Shown here: one piece after another, positions 6,070-9,455 of the stretch
Numbering within the stretch: position 1 is the first letter of the stretch
Layout of the letters: each line of letters begins with the position of its first letter
NCBI GenBank assembly: GCA_036386415.1
Contig: DASVVT010000079.1
Span: 1-9,455 of the forward strand
Source of the DNA: DASVVT01 sp036386415
GTDB lineage: Bacteria; Acidobacteriota; Blastocatellia; Pyrinomonadales; Pyrinomonadaceae
Direction: 5' to 3'
DNA length: 9,455 nucleotides
The notes under the pieces: generated by a model
Databases searched by the model: none
The model's input: the letters and a program-made list of their open reading frames with translations, nothing else
Told to the model about the DNA's origin: nothing
Made by a program: the position numbers and the translations under genes

Positions 6070-7590
6070 ATGCCTATTCGAGTTCGTTTCGCCCCGTCCC
6101 CGACGGGTTATCTACATATCGGCGCGGCACGCTCAGCGCTCTTTAACTGGCTTTATGCGCGCCATGTGGGCGGCAAGTTTCTGCTCCGCATAGAGGACAC
6201 GGACATTCAGCGCTCGACGGAAGAATCGACGCGCTCGATCCTGGAAGGGTTGGAGTGGCTCGGCCTGAATTACGACGAGGAGCTGGTCTTTCAATCCGAC
6301 AACGCCGAAAAGCACAGGCGTGCGGCGCTCTCTTTGATCGAAGCGGGCAAAGCCTACAGGGATTTCACGCCCAAAGAGGAGCGCGCAGACGCCAATGTCA
6401 AGCAGGGTATCGCCGAGAGGGCGCGTGCGCAGGCAGCGGAAGGCCAGGATCAGCGCGGCAATCCCTACCGCGAGCTGGATATGGAAGAGTCTAACCGTCG
6501 CGCCGCCGCAGGTGAGCCCTTCGCGGTTCGTCTGAAAGTCCCGCACGAGGGCAAGACGCACTTCACAGATGCCGTCTACGGCGAGCAGGAGCGCACCCAC
6601 GCGGAGATCGAAGACCTGGTGCTGTTGCGCTCCGACGGCCATCCGCTCTACAACCTGTCGGTCGTCATGGACGACATAGAGATGGGCATCACGGACGTGA
6701 TTCGCGGGCAGGATCACCTGACCAACACGCACAAGCAGATACTGATCTACGAGGCGCTGGGCGCGCGTGTGCCGCGCTTCGCCCATCTGCCGCTGATTCT
6801 CGCGCCGAATAAGGGCAAGCTCAGCAAGCGCAAGCACGGCGAGGTCGTCTCTTTGACGACCTATCGTGATCGCGGGTTTGTGCCCGCCGCGTTTCGCAAC
6901 TTCCTGGCGCTCCTCGGCTGGTCGGCTGAAGGCGAGCAGGAGATCATGTCATTGGACGAATTGATCGAGCGCTTCTCGCTCGAAGGCGTTCATCGTTCGA
7001 ATGCCATCTTCAACTTCAACGAGTCAGACCCGCGCCATTGGACGGACGACAAAGCGCTCTGGATGAATGCCGAGTACATACGCACGATGCCGCTTGAAGA
7101 GTTGCTGCCGATGGTTAAGGCGGAGCTTCGCGCCAACAAATTGTGGCGCGAGGAGTATGAGGATGACGAGAGCGCGTGGTTCGAGAGAGCGGTCGATCTG
7201 ATACGCCAGCGCTTCTTCACGCTCAAGGATTTCTCCGCGCAGGGACGCCCCTATTTCAGCGAGGACTTTGACTTCGACGAAGCGGCTGTCCGAAAGAACG
7301 TCTTGAAGGAGCCGCGCCTCAAGGAGCTTTTGCCCGCACTGGCCGGACGCCTCGAAGGGGTTGAACCCTTCACGGCTCAGGCGAGTGAAGCCGCCCTGCG
7401 CGCCTTCGCCGAAGAGTCTGAGGTGAAGGCTGGCCTGCTCATCAATGCGTCGCGCACCATGCTGACGGGGCAGGCTGTCGGCCCTTCCATGTTCGAGGTC
7501 TTCGAGGTCATAGGGCGCGAGCGCTCCGTGCGCAGACTGCGCAGCCAGCAGCCCTGGTTTGAGTTCGCCGAAAGAGACGGAAAAGTCTAA
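6070..7590 (+). CDS. gltX: Glutamyl-tRNA synthetase
   Basis: A class I aminoacyl-tRNA synthetase of 506 aa, charging tRNA-Glu with glutamate in the cytosol; the length is normal. RVRFAPSPTGYLHIGAARSALFNW (4-27) contains the HIGH-type motif as HIGA (16-19), and KLSKRKHG (250-257) is the KMSKS-type loop. The insert domain (about 100-190) and the helical anticodon-binding C-terminal half (GLLINASRTMLTGQAVGP, then RERSVRRL near the end) are intact. The usual zinc-binding cysteines near residues 98-140 are absent (YRDFTPKEERA), as in zinc-free family members. The ATG is forced: upstream codons in frame contain no ATG, GTG or TTG before a TAG at 6007, and the catalytic core starts at once. No Shine-Dalgarno is visible; the upstream bases are the T6 of a long hairpin. 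Whether it charges only tRNA-Glu or also tRNA-Gln cannot be told. Confidence 0.97.
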   Translation: MPIRVRFAPSPTGYLHIGAARSALFNWLYARHVGGKFLLRIEDTDIQRSTEESTRSILEGLEWLGLNYDEELVFQSDNAEKHRRAALSLIEAGKAYRDFTPKEERADANVKQGIAERARAQAAEGQDQRGNPYRELDMEESNRRAAAGEPFAVRLKVPHEGKTHFTDAVYGEQERTHAEIEDLVLLRSDGHPLYNLSVVMDDIEMGITDVIRGQDHLTNTHKQILIYEALGARVPRFAHLPLILAPNKGKLSKRKHGEVVSLTTYRDRGFVPAAFRNFLALLGWSAEGEQEIMSLDELIERFSLEGVHRSNAIFNFNESDPRHWTDDKALWMNAEYIRTMPLEELLPMVKAELRANKLWREEYEDDESAWFERAVDLIRQRFFTLKDFSAQGRPYFSEDFDFDEAAVRKNVLKEPRLKELLPALAGRLEGVEPFTAQASEAALRAFAEESEVKAGLLINASRTMLTGQAVGPSMFEVFEVIGRERSVRRLRSQQPWFEFAERDGKV

Positions 7591-7659
7591 ACGCTGGCGC
7601 GCGCCCTCGCATTGCCCCGAATGATGTCATACTCAAATTTTACGTCTGAGGAGTGAATT

Positions 7660-8334
7660 ATGCTTAAAAGATTATCGGCCATCGTCGCGCTCGTCGCCGC
7701 GCTCGCTCTTCCCATCGTCGCGCAGAATACGAACACGTCCACAAATACGACGAACACCACGACGCAACCCGCCATGAGGGCGCAGGAAGAGTCTGGCGGT
7801 CAGGAAGGCACGGCTACTCGGACGCGTACGCGCACACGTCGCTCCGGGCAGGGCAACAGAGATGCCACGAGCGCATCGACGAAGGGAGTGCTCACTACCT
7901 TCAATGCCCTGCTCGACGGCATCCGCCGCGCCGATGTCAACGCCGTCACAGGCATCTACTGGAACTCGCCGCAACTGCTCCTCTTCAACAACAACGGCAC
8001 GGTCACACGCGGCTGGGAGCAGATGCGCGAGAACCGCGCCAGCTCCTACCCGGAGATGAAAGACGTCAAGCTCGACGTGCGCGACGTGCGCGCCCAGATG
8101 CTCGGTCGCGACGCAGCCGTCGTAACCTGCCTCTGGACGCAATCGCAGACTTTTCGCGGCGCATCCGAGACGGCGACGGGGCGTATGACGATTGTCTTCA
8201 GAAACGTGGGCGGAGCATGGAAAGCCATTCACCTGCACACCTCGCCGGATAAGCCAGACCCGACGCGGCTGCTTCCCTCGGAAGTGGAAACCCCGACACC
8301 GGCGCCGACACCGAAGACGAAGACGACGCCCTGA
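7660..8334 (+). CDS. Predicted secreted NTF2/SnoaL-like protein
   Basis: A 224-aa protein. Residues 1-21 (MLKR, then a hydrophobic run ending IVAQ) form a likely Sec signal peptide. Residues 22-75 are a low-complexity linker: an Asn/Thr-rich stretch (23-35) and an alternating Thr-Arg run (53-60). Residues 76-195 look like an NTF2-like/SnoaL_3 domain: an N-terminal helix (LTTFNALLDGIRRADVNAVTGIYW), then FNNNGTVTRGWEQMRENR, and strands ending GGAWKAIHLHTS, the usual last strand of DUF4440-type proteins. A Pro/Thr-rich tail (205-224) closes it. The fold can be catalytic or simply ligand-binding and no function can be assigned. The start is secure: GAGGAG 6 nt before ATG. It is 69 bp after gltX and may be independent. 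Confidence 0.75.
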   Translation: MLKRLSAIVALVAALALPIVAQNTNTSTNTTNTTTQPAMRAQEESGGQEGTATRTRTRTRRSGQGNRDATSASTKGVLTTFNALLDGIRRADVNAVTGIYWNSPQLLLFNNNGTVTRGWEQMRENRASSYPEMKDVKLDVRDVRAQMLGRDAAVVTCLWTQSQTFRGASETATGRMTIVFRNVGGAWKAIHLHTSPDKPDPTRLLPSEVETPTPAPTPKTKTTP

Positions 8335-8465
8335 CTAACCGTGACGCGTAGCGCCAGAAGGTGAAGGCGATGCGTGGACATAAACTATCAACGCGGCGCG
8401 CCGCTCCACGTCTCCTCGCGGCTGCGCACATCATCTTCAACATATTTCCGAAGAGGGGAATGAAC

Positions 8466-8999
8466 ATGGACTGGATGAACCAACTGAGCGGATTACTGGA
8501 GCAATACAACGGCGCGCAGCCATCTCAAGCGCCTGACACCGTACACGATGATTTCGATCAACTGGCGCAGACCGCGCCTCAGTCCGCACTCGCTGAAGGA
8601 CTGGCCGCAGCCTTCCGCTCCGACCAGACGCCTGCCTTCGGCCAGATGGTCGCGCAGCTATTTGCCAATGCTGGCGGACAACAGCGCGCCTCCATCCTCA
8701 ACACGCTGATCAGCGCCCTTGGCCCAACACTGCTCTCGCAACTGCTCTCGCGCGGCGGTGTGGGAGGCGGGTTGAGTGATCTTCTGCGCGGAGGCCAGAG
8801 GGAAGTGACGCCGGATCAGGCCGAACAAATCTCGCCCGACGCCGTCGCACAGATAGCGGAACAGGCGGAACAGAAAGACCCTTCCATCATTGACCGGGTC
8901 AGCGACTTTTATTCAGCACACCCGACGCTCGTCAAATCCCTCGGCGCGGCGGCTCTGACCATTGCGCTCGCTCAGATCGCACAGCGACAGAATCAATAA
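8466..8999 (+). CDS. Hypothetical protein, possibly DUF937/YidB-like
   Basis: A 177-aa protein of unknown function. It starts MDWMNQLSGLLEQYNG, has an Ala/Gln-rich helical first half with TPAFGQMVAQLFANAGGQQRASILNTLI (55-82), a glycine-rich turn (RGGVGGGLSDLLRGG, 96-110), then TPDQAEQISPDAVAQIAEQAEQ (115-136). This layout recalls DUF937/YidB-type proteins, but the match is by eye and loose. A moderately hydrophobic helix (about 155-172, LVKSLGAAALTIALAQIA) lies near the C-terminus and could be membrane-associated or a packing helix. Start choice: ATG 8466 has GAGGGG 7 nt upstream. The ATG at 8460 abuts that same site, and an earlier start at 8361 would add a basic N-terminus without a ribosome site. 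Confidence 0.6.
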   Translation: MDWMNQLSGLLEQYNGAQPSQAPDTVHDDFDQLAQTAPQSALAEGLAAAFRSDQTPAFGQMVAQLFANAGGQQRASILNTLISALGPTLLSQLLSRGGVGGGLSDLLRGGQREVTPDQAEQISPDAVAQIAEQAEQKDPSIIDRVSDFYSAHPTLVKSLGAAALTIALAQIAQRQNQ

Positions 9000-9047
9000 C
9001 ACCGGATAGCAGAATAAAAGAGGGCGGGCGAGACGATCCACTAATCA

Positions 9048-9093
9048 ACACGAAACGGCACGAAAAGATAGGCTGTTTCGTGTTGCTTCGTGT
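9048..9093. repeat. Imperfect inverted repeat of CACGAA units
   Basis: Outer arms ACACGAA (9048-9054) and TTCGTGT (9087-9093) and inner arms CACGAAA (9059-9065) and TTTCGTG (9076-9082) pair perfectly. The 4-nt junctions can pair partly (one C-G and two G.U), giving an 18-bp stem with one mismatch and a 10-nt loop. It starts 48 bp after the end of the DUF937-like gene. No T-run follows, so it is not a standard terminator. Confidence 0.75.
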
Positions 9094-9132
9094 CGCTTAG
9101 AGCGGATTTCATTTGGCTGTACGGAAGAGTTC

Positions 9133-9219
9133 AACGCAAAGGACGCCAAGGAGGAAGACGCAAAGAGCGCAGAGAAATCTTTGCGTTCTTTGCGGTCTCG
9201 CTTTGCGTCCTTTGCGGTT
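9133..9219. repeat. Long imperfect inverted repeat of CGCAAAG units
   Basis: The left arm (9133-9174) carries repeated ACGCAAAG/GCGCAGAG-like units and the right arm (9179-9219) their complement (CTTTGCG three times, plus variants). The arms pair over about 40 bp with a few mismatches and bulges around a loop of a few nt. Such CGCAAAG-type intergenic hairpins recur in many environmental bacterial genomes. Translating through them gives a typical spurious peptide containing LCVLCG. Confidence 0.75.
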
Positions 9220-9319
9220 TCACGTTCGCTCTCTCCCTACACTCGATTGAAATTTGCTCCAGTGGATTGTCCTCTCTTTTGATCGCAACCTGGTATAAGA
9301 CAGGCCGAACGCAGAAGTA

Positions 9320-9349
9320 AAAGCACCCCACCGCAAGCGGTGGGGCTTT
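9320..9349. terminator. Strong GC hairpin at the transposase 3' end (terminator or IS end structure)
   Basis: CCCCACCGC (9326-9334) and GCGGTGGGG (9337-9345) pair perfectly. AAAG (9320-9323) and CTTT (9346-9349) extend the stem past a 2-nt bulge. Read leftward it begins 8 nt beyond the tnpA stop and is followed by GCTTTTAC. It could be an intrinsic terminator. It could also be the subterminal hairpin recognised by TnpA at the right end of an IS200/IS605 element; the position fits both. Confidence 0.65.
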
Positions 9350-9357
9350 AGCTCGGT

Positions 9358-9455
9358 TTAATCGAACAACTCTATTTGCGCATCTTGGGCTTCTCTGTGA
9401 CGTTGAATGTATTTGCGAATCACCTCTGCCGTCACTTTATCGCCTACGGTTCTGG
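9358..9455 (-). CDS. tnpA: IS200/IS605-type transposase TnpA, C-terminal part (cut by window edge)
   Basis: The last 32 codons of a leftward gene ending TAA at 9358. The visible peptide includes TVGDKVTAEVIRKYIQRH and ends AQIELFD. TVG...VIRKYI matches the final helix of Y1 HUH transposases (IS200/IS605 TnpA), where the tyrosine (codon 9409-9411) is the catalytic nucleophile that cuts single-stranded DNA. In the common YIENQ version a Gln sits four residues after the Tyr; here that position is His. The rest of the gene, including the HUH motif, lies beyond the window. A hairpin lies just downstream. A RAYT-like relative is possible, and only a fragment is seen. Confidence 0.7.
   Translation of the reverse strand, partial: RTVGDKVTAEVIRKYIQRHREAQDAQIELFD

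Noticed and set aside
6133..6837. Long leftward open frame opposite gltX
   Set aside because: It is a shadow of the highly conserved gltX coding frame; no ribosome site or family pattern.
9090..9320. Rightward 76-codon reading frame containing LCVLCG
   Set aside because: It starts with GTG inside one hairpin and reads through the CGCAAAG inverted repeat; such peptides are well-known artefacts of this repeat type.

Overview
The window looks like chromosomal DNA from a moderately GC-rich, Gram-negative-type bacterium. The gene complement would suit a soil or environmental Acidobacteriota (Blastocatellia-like) genome: an ArsI-type arsenic operon, an AlgI-type acyltransferase with an SGNH partner, a small Thr-rich secreted NTF2-like protein, and many long intergenic hairpins built from short tandem units. 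That placement is an impression from protein style and repeats. There is no rRNA or marker gene here to prove it.

Region 1 (1-1623) is an arsenic and organoarsenical resistance locus. arsR reads rightward. arsI (Fe-dependent C-As lyase) and arsC (thioredoxin-type arsenate reductase) read leftward as an operon. The 115-bp divergent gap holds back-to-back sigma70-like promoters whose -35 boxes overlap by two bases, covered by three palindromic sites that probably bind ArsR. ArsI would strip the organic group from trivalent organoarsenicals and ArsC would reduce arsenate. Both yield As(III), but no efflux pump is visible; one may lie left of position 1.

Region 2 (1689-5621) is a leftward surface-polysaccharide region. 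An MBOAT/AlgI-like membrane O-acyltransferase overlaps a membrane-anchored SGNH-hydrolase-like protein by 26 bp, a classic acyl-transfer pair. After a gap of about 310 bp with its own promoter and a structured leader comes a GT4-type glycosyltransferase.

Region 3 (5826-7590) holds tRNA-Ser(GCU) behind a strong promoter, then a remarkable hairpin of tandem 7-bp units (33-bp stem with one G.U) ending in T6 directly against the ATG of gltX. gltX has no visible Shine-Dalgarno and no alternative start.

Region 4 (7660-8999) has two small genes: a predicted secreted NTF2/SnoaL-like protein and a DUF937/YidB-like hypothetical protein.

Region 5 (9000-9455) is repeat-rich and ends in a mobile element: two long intergenic inverted repeats, a strong GC hairpin, and the C-terminal end of a leftward IS200/IS605-type TnpA transposase cut by the window edge.
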